From NCBI GenBank assembly GCA_963741985.1, contig CAVUKD010000003.1, positions 186,001 through 250,000 of the forward strand: a DNA stretch of 64,000 nucleotides, written 5' to 3'. The notes below the pieces were generated by a model that did not search any database, was not told where the DNA came from, and saw only the letters and a program-made list of their open reading frames with translations. The position numbers were made by a program, and so were the translations under genes. Each line of letters begins with the position of its first letter. The stretch's first letter is position 1. This document shows, one piece after another, positions 19,682-28,645 of this stretch. The stretch comes from Cryomorpha sp963741985. GTDB taxonomy: Bacteria > Bacteroidota > Bacteroidia > Flavobacteriales_D > Cryomorphaceae.

Positions 19682-20221
19682 TTATTTTTCAATAGCCTCA
19701 AGCATTTCCTCACTCAACGGTTCAGTTGCTGAACGATACCTGTGAACCAAATGGCCATTTTCATCAAAGAGAAACTTCTCGAAATTCCATTTGATTTCAC
19801 CCGTGAAATCAGCATTAGCTTCTCTTGTAAGTTGTGCGAAAAGCGGATCCTGATCATCGCCCTTCACAGAGACCTTTGAAGCCATCGGAAAAGTGACGCT
19901 GTAATTCTTTTCACAAAAAAGCGCAATTTCATTGTCCGATCCGGGCTCTTGACCACCAAAATTATTTGCAGGAAAGCCTACAATAACTAAGTTTTCTTTA
20001 TGGGCTTCGTAAAGCTCCTCGAGTTGGGCGTATTGCGGTGTATATCCGCATTCTGAAGCGGTGTTTACTATCAGCACTTTTTTTCCTTTAAATGCACTGA
20101 AATCAATAGTTCCCGATTCGAGAGCCGGCACTTTTATTTCGTAAATATTCATAGGTTCAGTTGGTGCTTTTATTCCCACCAAAGTGGAAAGGCTAATTAC
20201 AAAAAGTAGGGATTTGATCAT
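19682..20221 (-). CDS. Glutathione peroxidase family protein, exported
   Basis: 179 residues. An N-terminal hydrophobic segment (about 3-17) suggests export. The thioredoxin-like fold carries the peroxidatic cysteine C58 in NTASECGYTPQY, the GFPANNFGGQEPGS motif with its conserved Gln, and KWNFEKFL, which supplies Trp and Asn. Cysteine replaces selenocysteine, as in most bacterial members, which usually use thioredoxin rather than glutathione. A second cysteine (ALFCEKNY) is available for resolution. It would reduce peroxides in the periplasm. The gene is a single transcription unit, convergent with the lipid kinase gene. Confidence 0.9.
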   Translation of the reverse strand: MIKSLLFVISLSTLVGIKAPTEPMNIYEIKVPALESGTIDFSAFKGKKVLIVNTASECGYTPQYAQLEELYEAHKENLVIVGFPANNFGGQEPGSDNEIALFCEKNYSVTFPMASKVSVKGDDQDPLFAQLTREANADFTGEIKWNFEKFLFDENGHLVHRYRSATEPLSEEMLEAIEK

Positions 20222-20313
20222 CGAATATGTTTTCTATGAAACTATTTGTGTGGATAAATGTTTAGCCTTCTAATCATTTAAACATCCTTTTAGTGTAAAT
20301 TACACAAAAAAAA

Positions 20314-20772
20314 ATGGATCGGATTTTTCGAAAAATGGGCGATAAACGACAAGTAGAACTGGCCTCCTACGCCCAGGAAATTCTTCGTTTGAATCCCGCT
20401 GTTAAAATTTTTGTAGGAAGCGACAGTCAAAACTATCCGAAAGAAACTCGATATGCCACAACGGTAGTTTTTCGGTATGAAAATAATGGTGCCCACGTTA
20501 TTTATCACAAAGAGTCCACTCCGTTGGTTACGGATATGTGGACACGGCTGTGGGGAGAATTGCAACGCAGCATCGACGTAGCCGGATACCTGAAATTCGA
20601 ATGCCATTTGCCTATCGAACAGATCGATTTGGATCTAAACAGCGACCCCGATTTTCGCTCTAATCGCGTTTTTCAAGCGGCTGTGGGCTATGCGCAGAGT
20701 ATGGGGTACAATGCCAAAACCAAACCTGATTTACTCATGGCTACCTGGGCTGCGAACGTTCTAGTAAATTAG
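20314..20772 (+). CDS. YkuK/DUF458-like RNase H-fold protein
   Basis: 152 residues. The IFVGSDSQNYPKETRYATTVVF segment (about 32-53) has the Asp-containing strand typical of the RNase H-like YkuK family (DUF458). The end, FQAAVGYAQSMGYNAKTKPDLLMATWAAN, contains the characteristic KPD motif. Family members are small predicted nucleases of unproven substrate. It is divergent from the glutathione peroxidase gene. The ATG at 20314 follows a run of nine A residues, and no better start is seen. Confidence 0.75.
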   Translation: MDRIFRKMGDKRQVELASYAQEILRLNPAVKIFVGSDSQNYPKETRYATTVVFRYENNGAHVIYHKESTPLVTDMWTRLWGELQRSIDVAGYLKFECHLPIEQIDLDLNSDPDFRSNRVFQAAVGYAQSMGYNAKTKPDLLMATWAANVLVN

Positions 20773-20820
20773 ATTCTCCGCCTCTGGTATAGTTCTTGGT
20801 GATTCCTGCAAAAACCGCCG

Positions 20821-21494
20821 ATGAAATATCTTGCCGTCTCACTCCTACTCATTCTGGGATTATTTTCATGTAAAACATATCAGTACACTGCTTTAAAAAG
20901 TGATTTAGCGAAAGTCGAAAATACGGGGGCTATTATTACCAGGACACTCTCGTGCGAATGGAGTTCAAATTCTGGGGTCAGAATTTTCCAACTTCGATTC
21001 TCATCGAAAATACCAGTAACTCCGACATAGTTCTCGATTTCTCACGTTCCTTATTTTTGAAGAATGATGTGATCATACACAACGCCATTCCTAAAAATAA
21101 AAGTACCCTGACCGGATATGTTTACACCGATGGAAATATAAGGGCAACTACCGAGACATCGGCCTCAGCATAAATAGCAGACATTCCTGCAGGAAAGAAA
21201 ATCAAACTAAATTATTCCGTTTTTTCGTTTCCATTTAACAATGAAATTCGCAAAAAATCCAGTTTTAAAAAGCAGATGCCTGGCGGGACTTATTATTACA
21301 ACAATCAGTATATTTTTCCGGAAGGAAGCGCTCCGTTATACACCGTTAGGTTTCATTTTCAATCTGCAGCATCAGAAGATAAAGCCTTTTCGGTAGAATC
21401 CACTTTTTGGCTCGGTATGGTTATTACCAGCAACACAAAACCTAAAAATTTTAAATTTCAGAGACAGGATATTTTCTATACAAAAAAGAAATAA
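20821..21494 (+). pseudogene. Broken Bacteroidota lipoprotein gene (one frameshift, one in-frame stop)
   Basis: The gene starts with a lipoprotein signal (MKYLAVSLLLILGLFSC). The frame breaks in a run of five G at 20925-20929: adding one G restores T-G-G-Y-Y-Y-Q-D-T-L-V and continues into RMEFKFWGQNFPTSILIEN, then LDFSRSLFLKNDVIIHN. A TAA at 21171-21173 then interrupts the same frame, which otherwise continues through PAGKKIKLNYSVFSFPF and PGGTYYYNNQYIFPEG to a natural stop. Repaired length is about 224 residues. It resembles a common Bacteroidota outer-membrane lipoprotein family that mentions a 'ship' of bulky aromatic residues and an SFFIKNG-like segment; function unknown. Either decay or, for the G-run only, a sequencing error. 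Confidence 0.75.
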
Positions 21495-21546
21495 GTATTC
21501 CGCAAACCATAGATGACGATGCTTCTCTAAAGCTTAAAGCAAAAAA

Positions 21547-21897
21547 TTACACCCGCTCATCATTCCTATTCGCTCCCTCGAAGGCGGAGTTTAGAAATGT
21601 CATTAGAATACTGAAAATCAGCGCCCACCAAAATCCATCGACCTGAAAACCGCTCACCAACCAATCAGCGGCGAGAATTATAAGCGCATTGACCACAAAT
21701 AGAAACAAGCCAAGTGTAATGATTGTAACGGGAATGGTGAGAATAACCAAAATAGGTTTGAGAAAAATATTTAGTAGCCCGAGAATCAGCGCGACAATAA
21801 TCGCTGTAAAATAACTCGCGACATGTATCCCGGGGAGCGCCCAGGCGAGCCCCATAATAATGAGCGCATTGATTAATAATCGTACTATCAGGTTCAT
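21547..21897 (-). CDS. Phage-holin-family (PF04020-like) four-helix membrane protein
   Basis: 116 residues made almost entirely of four membrane helices: about 5-25, 28-48, 53-77 and 86-108, with the motif NIFLKPILVILTIPVTIITLG between helices 2 and 3 (quoted in part: LKPILVILTIPVTIITLG). This is the small 'phage holin family' found widely on chromosomes and not evidently part of a phage here. Biological role unknown. Single gene; no phage genes lie nearby. Confidence 0.85.
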   Translation of the reverse strand: MNLIVRLLINALIIMGLAWALPGIHVASYFTAIIVALILGLLNIFLKPILVILTIPVTIITLGLFLFVVNALIILAADWLVSGFQVDGFWWALIFSILMTFLNSAFEGANRNDERV

Positions 21898-21974
21898 GGA
21901 AATTGGGTTTTAATTTGGTTGAAAATAGATAAAGGTTTTCAATTTCAGCACGTTTTTTTCGCTTTTAGCAAAAA

Positions 21975-22000
21975 AAAAGGTGTTCGCATGAACACCTTTT
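21975..22000 (-). terminator. Strong hairpin, probably terminator of the small minus-strand gene
   Basis: An 11-bp perfect stem (AAAAGGTGTTC / GAACACCTTTT) with a GCAT loop. Read on the minus strand it is followed by a long T-run, and it begins 22 bp after the stop codon of the 64-residue gene. Confidence 0.8.
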
Positions 22001-22021
22001 CTTTAAACAACCAAAAAGAAC

Positions 22022-22216
22022 TTAGTTCAAGACAACTGTTATATTTTCTACAGATTCCGATGGCTTTACTTCCAACGCTTTTGAATAAGCCAGAATATTT
22101 CGAACCGATTGCGGTTTCGGACTGTGAAATCCATTTCCAAAAAGATGCGAACCACTCAGGTGCAGATCTCTGGAGTTGTGATGTTTTGAAAAAAATTCAG
22201 GAGTAGAATGTGCCAT
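22022..22216 (-). CDS. Small conserved-looking protein, 64 residues, function unknown
   Basis: ATG at 22216, TAA at 22022, with a strong minus-strand terminator right behind it. The C-terminal part, PQSVRNILAYSKALEV...VVLN, fits the pattern of small Flavobacteriia proteins that end with a 'xFLLxYSKSLxV ... ILN' segment. That likeness is from memory and is the main reason for calling this strand rather than the overlapping plus-strand frame (21919-22206), which reads straight through the terminator. No function is known. Confidence 0.55.
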   Translation of the reverse strand: MAHSTPEFFSKHHNSRDLHLSGSHLFGNGFHSPKPQSVRNILAYSKALEVKPSESVENITVVLN

Positions 22217-22492
22217 AGGCTTTTTGTCTTTTTATTTTCATCTAAAACGCATGAGCTAACGGTTTAGTATTTAAGACTTCAAAATTCTCAAGCAGATTTA
22301 TGCAACATGCTGAAATTATGTATTTTGAATTTACAACAATTTGGAATATTTTTTCCCTACCGATAATATTTATAAGTAAATGTTTGGTAAAATTTCAAGG
22401 TAAGTGCCCAGATTTCATGTTTATGATTTGAAAATCTGTTTTCGGATGATATAGCCTACTAACAATTCAAAAGAAAAATCCTACATTGCTAA

Positions 22493-22936
22493 GTGAAATT
22501 TATTTATCGTATCAGTATTATTTGCGGAATCACGCTCTTTTGGATTTCATGCAAAACCGGAAAATCGGCTCACGAGAACACACCTTCCAATCAAGATAAT
22601 ACTTCTTCTGTAAACGTTACGCGAATTGAAGCCGTAATGTTGGAAACTTCGTCTCACCTCGACCCCGATACGACCTTGCTCTGTGGAAAAGTACCCTGCT
22701 ATGCAGAAATAAAGATTATACGTATAATGCAATACGGAAACCGCTATATGCAAAACGTCTCACTTAGCGATACTTTACATGTAAAATTTCAAATGGGATG
22801 GTCGCCAAAATCAAATTGGGGTGATACGCATATCTTAAAATCAGGTGATGCCATAATTGCTACCATTGAATACAGACCACGTCCAGACAATTTATCGCCA
22901 TTGTACATTATCTCCCAGTACCAACATAAACCTTAA
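22493..22936 (+). CDS. Hypothetical lipoprotein
   Basis: 147 residues. The signal peptide ends at a lipobox-like FWISC with C20 as the lipidated cysteine, followed by a Ser/Asn-rich linker and a beta-rich domain (CGKVPCYAEIKIIRIMQYG, then HVKFQMGWSPKSNWGD). No family is recognised. It ends 3 bp before the T9SS beta-propeller gene, so the two are probably co-transcribed. Predicted to sit in the periplasm or outer membrane. Confidence 0.65.
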   Translation: MKFIYRISIICGITLFWISCKTGKSAHENTPSNQDNTSSVNVTRIEAVMLETSSHLDPDTTLLCGKVPCYAEIKIIRIMQYGNRYMQNVSLSDTLHVKFQMGWSPKSNWGDTHILKSGDAIIATIEYRPRPDNLSPLYIISQYQHKP

Positions 22937-22939
22937 CCA

Positions 22940-25711
22940 ATGAAAATTAAATTTCTGATATCTGTTCTGGTCGGAGCGACCGCAATAAGTCTGATTTATT
23001 TTAATATAAATTCAAACTGTGTTTTGCCTGATGAAAAACCTGCTATTAAAACTGGTTCCGGAGAGGAAGCCGCCGGCCGCATGGAATACGAAATAATGCG
23101 TTTGCGTGATCCGGAAACGGGCTTGGTGCCAAAAGGAATTCGCGGTGCAGAAATGGCTTTCGCCAAAACGCTTCCCAAAACCGAATCAGGGAAATCTTTA
23201 GATTGGAATGCGCTGGGGCCAAATAATGTTGGAGGACGGACTCGCTGTTTTGGCGTGGATGTAAATAATGATAATATTATTGTTGCCGGCTCAGTTTCGG
23301 GGGGCATTTGGCGAAGTACGGATGGAGGGCAGTCGTGGGTCAAGGTTTCAGGCTTTCAGGACAATCTCAGCATTTCGTGCATGAAACAAGATACTCGTGC
23401 GGGCCACACAGACACTTGGTATGCCGGGTCGGGCGAGGCATACGGAACTTCCGCAAGTGCTTCGGGCGCTTTTTTTCTCGGCAATGGAATGTACAAATCT
23501 ACTGACAATGGGCTTACCTGGAACTTGCTTGAGAGCACCACTTCAGACTCTCCGCAATCCTATCAGGTATGGGACTTAGAATGGAATGTTGCGCTCGATC
23601 CTTCCATTCAGGACAGCGACCGAATTCTGGTGGCTCTTCCCTACAGAGGAATTCTTAAAAGCGATGACGGTGGAGAGAGTTTTCAAGTGGTTCTGGCACC
23701 AGGTGGAGTTGGAAGCAATGCAACTTCTTATTTTGCCGATGTGGTAACCACTTCTACAGGGGTTTCATACGCCTCTCTGAGCAGTGATGGCAGCAAGAAA
23801 GGAATTTGGAGGAGCCCAAATGGGGTTGACTGGACCAAGATTCTGCCTCAAAATTTTCCGGAGGAATACAACCGATTGGTAATTGGTATCGATCCGAATA
23901 ACGAAAACATAGTGTACTTCTTAGGAGAGACGCCCGGCAGTGGAATGATTACACCAGCAAATAATACGCAACCCGAAGAAGGAAATAGTTTATGGAAATA
24001 CACCTATTACGATAGCTTAGGTGCCGGCGACAATGGCCAATGGGTTGACCTTTCCGCCCATCTACCCCATACGGGCGGATCGCTTCAACTTTTCCGTTCG
24101 CAAGGCTCATACGATCTCACTTTAAAAGTGAAACCCGGCGACCCTAATGCCATTTTTATTGGAGGATCAAACCTTTATCGCTCCACAGATGGGTTCACCA
24201 CCGACGATAATATAACCCATATCGGCGGCTACGGTCAAAATTCTACCCTTCCTTTTTATGACTACTATCCAAACCATCACCCCGATCAGCACAATTTATA
24301 TTTTCTGCCATCTAATCCGGAAATTCTCTATTCTTCATGCGACGGTGGTTTTTTTCGCACGGACAATTCCTCCGATGATAATATCGTTTGGAGCAGCTTG
24401 AATAATGGATATCGATCGACCCAATTTTATACCGTAGCTATCGACCCGGCCACCCCTGGCTCGGATATGGTTTTTGGAGGCTTACAAGATAATGGTTCAT
24501 ACTGGACAAATACCGCTGACGGTTCAGCACCCTGGGTGTCGCCGGCATTCGGCGATGGTGCCTTTTGTGCTATGGCCGGTGGCAGCAGTACGTATTATTT
24601 CTCCCGTCAAAACGGACGTATCACCAAGAAAATACTCGACAGCAATGGAAATCCTACGGCGTATGAACGCATTGATCCAATAGGTGCCGATGGCTATCTA
24701 TTCGTGCATCCCTTCGCGCTCGACCCCAACGAAAATTCGATTATGTATTTACCTGTAGGCAAAAAACTATGGCGGAACGATGATTTGGACGGAATCCCTT
24801 TGCAAAACCAATACGAAACCGAACCGACAACCAGCACCAACTGGTTTACCTTTACCGATAGTATTAGTGGGAGTTTCAGTTGCGTGAGTGTTTCCACAAA
24901 TCCTGCGCACACGGTTTATCTGGGTACTTCAGCGCAAAAAATGTACAAGGTCATAGATGCCAATACGGGAGATAATCCGCTTGTGGAAATAACAAATGCA
25001 GCCGTAGCTAATGACAGCTATGTTAATTGTATTGCAGTAGATCCGCAGGATGCCAACAAGATAATGGCTGTGTATTCCAATTACCTTGTTTATAGTCTAT
25101 TTTACTCTTCGGATGGGGGTGAAAATTGGGAGAAATGTGCCGGGAACCTCGAATACAATATTAACGGAAGTGGAAACGGCCCTTCATGCCGATGGGCAGA
25201 AATTATGCACGTAGGCGACGAAATGGCCTATTTTGTAGGTACGAGCACAGGTTTGTACGCCACTGACACACTTATGGGACCGAATACGGTGTGGCAACAG
25301 TTGGGGGCGAATAGTATTGGAAATGTAGTGGTAGATATGTTAAAGACACGTGAATCAGATGGTTTTATTGCGGTGGCTACTCATGGAAATGGTGTTTATA
25401 CTACACATATATCTGAGATTGGTGATATTCTTGGCCTTTCGGCAAAAAATAACCTCGAAGCGAAACTCACCCTTTTTCCAAATCCGGCTGAGAATACAGT
25501 GAATTTGAAATTTGATCTCCGCCAAAGTTCTAAGGTACGTATCCAGATTATTGACATACAAGGAAAAATCGTGAGAAGTGTGGATCGAGGTGTTTTGCCG
25601 GAAGGTACTCAGCAGCTTTCTCTTGATGTATCCGCCCTTGAAAATGGCAGTTATGTGATGCGGATGAATGCCGGGCAACTTTCAGTGACGAAAACATTTG
25701 TGGTAAAGTAA
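22940..25711 (+). CDS. T9SS-sorted beta-propeller protein with BNR/Asp-box repeats
   Basis: 923 residues. An N-terminal hydrophobic export signal (about 4-22) is followed by a propeller with repeated Asp-box motifs: STDGGQSW, STDNGLTW, SDDGGESF and SSDGGENW. A T9SS type A tail occupies about 845-923 (LFPNPAENTVNLKFD and ending VTKTFVVK). This is the sialidase/VPS10-like or photosystem-stability-factor-like class often exported by Bacteroidota. Asp-boxes are structural, so no enzymatic activity can be inferred: the Arg triad of true sialidases was not identified. Second gene of a likely operon with the lipoprotein. Confidence 0.85.
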   Translation: MKIKFLISVLVGATAISLIYFNINSNCVLPDEKPAIKTGSGEEAAGRMEYEIMRLRDPETGLVPKGIRGAEMAFAKTLPKTESGKSLDWNALGPNNVGGRTRCFGVDVNNDNIIVAGSVSGGIWRSTDGGQSWVKVSGFQDNLSISCMKQDTRAGHTDTWYAGSGEAYGTSASASGAFFLGNGMYKSTDNGLTWNLLESTTSDSPQSYQVWDLEWNVALDPSIQDSDRILVALPYRGILKSDDGGESFQVVLAPGGVGSNATSYFADVVTTSTGVSYASLSSDGSKKGIWRSPNGVDWTKILPQNFPEEYNRLVIGIDPNNENIVYFLGETPGSGMITPANNTQPEEGNSLWKYTYYDSLGAGDNGQWVDLSAHLPHTGGSLQLFRSQGSYDLTLKVKPGDPNAIFIGGSNLYRSTDGFTTDDNITHIGGYGQNSTLPFYDYYPNHHPDQHNLYFLPSNPEILYSSCDGGFFRTDNSSDDNIVWSSLNNGYRSTQFYTVAIDPATPGSDMVFGGLQDNGSYWTNTADGSAPWVSPAFGDGAFCAMAGGSSTYYFSRQNGRITKKILDSNGNPTAYERIDPIGADGYLFVHPFALDPNENSIMYLPVGKKLWRNDDLDGIPLQNQYETEPTTSTNWFTFTDSISGSFSCVSVSTNPAHTVYLGTSAQKMYKVIDANTGDNPLVEITNAAVANDSYVNCIAVDPQDANKIMAVYSNYLVYSLFYSSDGGENWEKCAGNLEYNINGSGNGPSCRWAEIMHVGDEMAYFVGTSTGLYATDTLMGPNTVWQQLGANSIGNVVVDMLKTRESDGFIAVATHGNGVYTTHISEIGDILGLSAKNNLEAKLTLFPNPAENTVNLKFDLRQSSKVRIQIIDIQGKIVRSVDRGVLPEGTQQLSLDVSALENGSYVMRMNAGQLSVTKTFVVK

Positions 25712-26042
25712 TTCCCGTTTATAACTAAAAAAATTGCTTTTACACATTTAAATAAACCCCAATTAATATCTCGGGTGCTCATCCATGCAAATCTTCAAAC
25801 CGAAGTAAAGCAATCGGACCGTTCGTGAATTCAAATTTTCCAAAGTAAACAGCCCCTCTTAATAAAGGGTTTCAAGATCATGACCCAACAACCAAAAATA
25901 TAATACGCACTCAAGCAATTGTTGATTACCATTTCGTGGCCTTCTGATTTTTTCATTTCAGATTGCCCAAAGTGCTCGTCCAGTTAGGATTAACATTATC
26001 TCGACGACCGAAGGACATTAACCCTCCAAAAAAGTTAAAACA
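25712..26042. other. Intergenic, no gene seen
   Basis: AT-rich sequence between convergent genes. No convincing open frame or terminator. A stretch near 25890-25935 loosely resembles one near 27389-27440 on the other side of the histidine kinase gene. Confidence 0.4.
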
Positions 26043-27254
26043 TCAATTGGCAAATGGCACATTTACATTAAATTTTGAGCCGTGGGGTTCATTGGCCTCA
26101 ATATCAATTGTACCATTTAAACTTCCGACGAGTTTATTAACTGTGGCCAGACCAAGGCCTGATGATTTCTCACCGTTACGGGTTTTTGCCTTTAGCGTCA
26201 TGAAAGGTTTAAAAACTTCTTGGCGCATGTCTTCGGGGATACCGGTTCCATTGTCCTCAACAACAAAATGTATCAACCTCTCCTCTTTTGATGAAAAAGA
26301 AGAAATAGCCACCGAAACCCGATCTTTATCATTATACTGAACAGCGTTTGAGACGAGATTAAAAATTATTTGCTTCCAAACCGAAGAGTTTCCGACAACT
26401 GTCTCACATTTTAAATCGATCTTAAATGTGATATCACTTAAATGACTATAATACAATTTACATTCTTCTACAATTTTATCTAACGAAACTGTTTCTTTTG
26501 GCTCATCCACCATACCTTCTGATGTAGAATAAGTTATTACATCATATATCAATTCTTTGAGATTATTGGCGGTCTGCGATATCAAACCAGCCAGTTTCGA
26601 TGTTATATCAAAATTAGATGGATTTGAATTTGATAGAATTTCTGATAACCCAATAATGTTGTTTAGTGGTGATTTTAAATCATGCGATATGACCCGAGCC
26701 AGTTCTCCCAAAAAGTTGTTTTTATCTTTGAGGAGCTCATTTTGACGTTGGGTTTGGATATTTTTCTTCCGTAACTCCAAGCTTTTAACTACTTGACGTG
26801 CTAGAGTTTTGAGAGCATTTTTCTGAAGTGTATTGAGTACTTTTGGTTTCATATCAATTACACATAAGGTGCCCAAGGCATTGCCCTGAGACGAAACCAA
26901 TGGCACCCCCGCATAAAACTTAACATACGGTTCATTCACAACCATCGGATTGTCGTGAAAGCGCTCGTCAAATTTCGCATCACATACTTCAAATATCTGC
27001 GTTGAAGAATTTATCGCATGCGCACAGAAAGAATAATACCTGGGAGTTTCACCAGCAGCAGTTCCATGCACTGATTTAAACCATTGCCTGTCTTTGTCGA
27101 TTAGTGAAACTAATGAAACAGGAGCCTCGCAAATTGCAGATGCGAGTTCTGTAATCTCATCATACTCCGCTTCTGGATCTGTATCTAAAATTTCCAGTAA
27201 CGAAAGCTCTTTTAATCGCGATTCTTCATTTGAAGGAATTGAAGGTTTAATCAT
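26043..27254 (-). CDS. GAF-domain sensor histidine kinase
   Basis: 403 residues, no membrane helix, so cytoplasmic. The N-terminal GAF domain (about 15-160) has the WFKSVHG...YSFCAHAI pattern of phytochrome-like/GAF kinases. A short coiled-coil (160-185) leads to the phosphoacceptor H191 in ARVISHDLKSPLNNIIG, followed by the ATPase: FNLVSNAVQYN (N box), VEDNGTGIP (G1) and GEKSSGLGLATVNKL (G2). All kinase motifs look intact. No response regulator is adjacent, so it is an orphan kinase. The ligand of the GAF domain is unknown. Confidence 0.9.
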   Translation of the reverse strand: MIKPSIPSNEESRLKELSLLEILDTDPEAEYDEITELASAICEAPVSLVSLIDKDRQWFKSVHGTAAGETPRYYSFCAHAINSSTQIFEVCDAKFDERFHDNPMVVNEPYVKFYAGVPLVSSQGNALGTLCVIDMKPKVLNTLQKNALKTLARQVVKSLELRKKNIQTQRQNELLKDKNNFLGELARVISHDLKSPLNNIIGLSEILSNSNPSNFDITSKLAGLISQTANNLKELIYDVITYSTSEGMVDEPKETVSLDKIVEECKLYYSHLSDITFKIDLKCETVVGNSSVWKQIIFNLVSNAVQYNDKDRVSVAISSFSSKEERLIHFVVEDNGTGIPEDMRQEVFKPFMTLKAKTRNGEKSSGLGLATVNKLVGSLNGTIDIEANEPHGSKFNVNVPFAN

Positions 27255-27660
27255 TTATTAAGCTTTAATCCACCTTACGAATTGAAAAGCGTTTAGTTCC
27301 TACGTTGGTCGAAAACTTCAAATCGCAATCGGAAGGGACATAACTTAATTCTTTTCCATAATTTCAATCACAAACTAGGACCCCCACACCCAAAACTTGA
27401 TACCGAACTCGAACAATTGCTTCTTGCCAAAAAATCGTATTTTCCCAGGTTATACGGACCTTTTTTACGAAGCTTTTCAGTATTGGATCCTTACATTTAA
27501 TAAGATCCGTCGTATTCCTGATTTCCATTTCGTAGTTCCATGATCCTGATTTCTATTGATGGGGGCTATTTGAAGCCCGATAAGGCCGCGAAGCAAAAAG
27601 TTGCTAAAAATTAGACTGTTTTAGGGTACCTGCAAAGCAGAAACCCTTGAGCATTCGGCA
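27255..27660. other. Intergenic, no gene seen
   Basis: About 400 bp upstream of the histidine kinase. It probably contains the kinase promoter, but no clear -33/-7 pair was found. A weak GGG...CTGC/GCAG...CCC hairpin occurs at about 27624-27648, just after the stop of the 27661 gene on the minus strand, without a clear T-run. Confidence 0.4.
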
Positions 27661-28362
27661 TCAATAATAATAAGCCATCCACTTTGCATCAGTCGGCAGC
27701 GATTGGAGCGAAGTAACATTCACTTTATCGGGAAATGCGGGAATGTCATTGGTCGCTTTACGAATACTTTCCACTTGATATGCAATATAATTCCAACCCT
27801 GTTTTAAATGGAGATCAATGCGATATTCTGTTTGAGAATCGACTGATTCGGCTTCGAATTGTTCGGAACAACGACCCTTGTAGTTAAAATCTTCACTTAC
27901 GTAAATCAAGTCGTAGTAAAAGCCCAAAACCGGTGTTCCTTTATCGGGATTTGTCACCCATTGAAAGAGCGCAGTATCTGAGACAATGATTATAAAACCC
28001 TGCGGAGTACCAATAGATTTCCCTCCTTTCGGGTAAAGGAAATACGGCCCGGGTTCAATGGCATCGATATCTTCCTTTTCGGAAATTTCGGGAATCATTT
28101 GATCACAAAAACCGAATGCTGCACTAATCTCGTTGCTGTAATCCGCACGCACGGCTTGAGAAACTTTACTAATATCTGCAGCGACATTTAGTGAAGCTGT
28201 ACCATTTTTGCTCAGCACTCCAACTTCGATAGAATGATCAACACCAAAAGGAATAAGTGTAATATTGAAGTCTCTATCGGGTTTTGGGGTTACTTCAAAA
28301 GTCGTTTGGGCAGAGATCGTAAAGCACGCGAAAAGCGAAAAAAAAAGGAATGCATTTTTCAT
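27661..28362 (-). CDS. Hypothetical secreted protein
   Basis: The frame is open to 28386, but the ATG at 28362 starts a good signal peptide (MKNAFLFFSLFACFTISAQ), leaving 233 residues. The mature part is beta-rich with LKQGWNYIAYQVESI near the end and finishes with the unusual WMAYYY. No family or catalytic motif is recognised. Likely periplasmic or outer-membrane-associated. Single gene; neighbours give no clue. Confidence 0.7.
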   Translation of the reverse strand: MKNAFLFFSLFACFTISAQTTFEVTPKPDRDFNITLIPFGVDHSIEVGVLSKNGTASLNVAADISKVSQAVRADYSNEISAAFGFCDQMIPEISEKEDIDAIEPGPYFLYPKGGKSIGTPQGFIIIVSDTALFQWVTNPDKGTPVLGFYYDLIYVSEDFNYKGRCSEQFEAESVDSQTEYRIDLHLKQGWNYIAYQVESIRKATNDIPAFPDKVNVTSLQSLPTDAKWMAYYY

Positions 28363-28645
28363 GAATAGAGAAATTGGTTTCGTCAAATATAGTACAGAAA
28401 AGATATTCGTCAGATAAATAACTTATCGTCAGACCGATGTTTACCAAAATCAGTCATTGATAAATTTGGAAATGCAAAAGCATGTTTCGTGTTTTTTAGG
28501 GTCTTCCTTTAATTACGAATTATGAAAGTGGAATTGTTATCCAACTTTGCATTTTTATACGTGCATTTGTGATACCTTTTATCCCAGCCCAGAGCAATTT
28601 TATCATGAGAACCAGAGAAAAAAACTTAAGAAAAACGATCTGACA

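Noticed and set aside
21547..21897. Prophage, suggested by the holin-family gene
   Set aside because: The family is common on chromosomes and no other phage gene is present.
21919..22206. Plus-strand 95-residue frame
   Set aside because: Reads through a strong hairpin terminator and overlaps the better supported minus-strand small gene.
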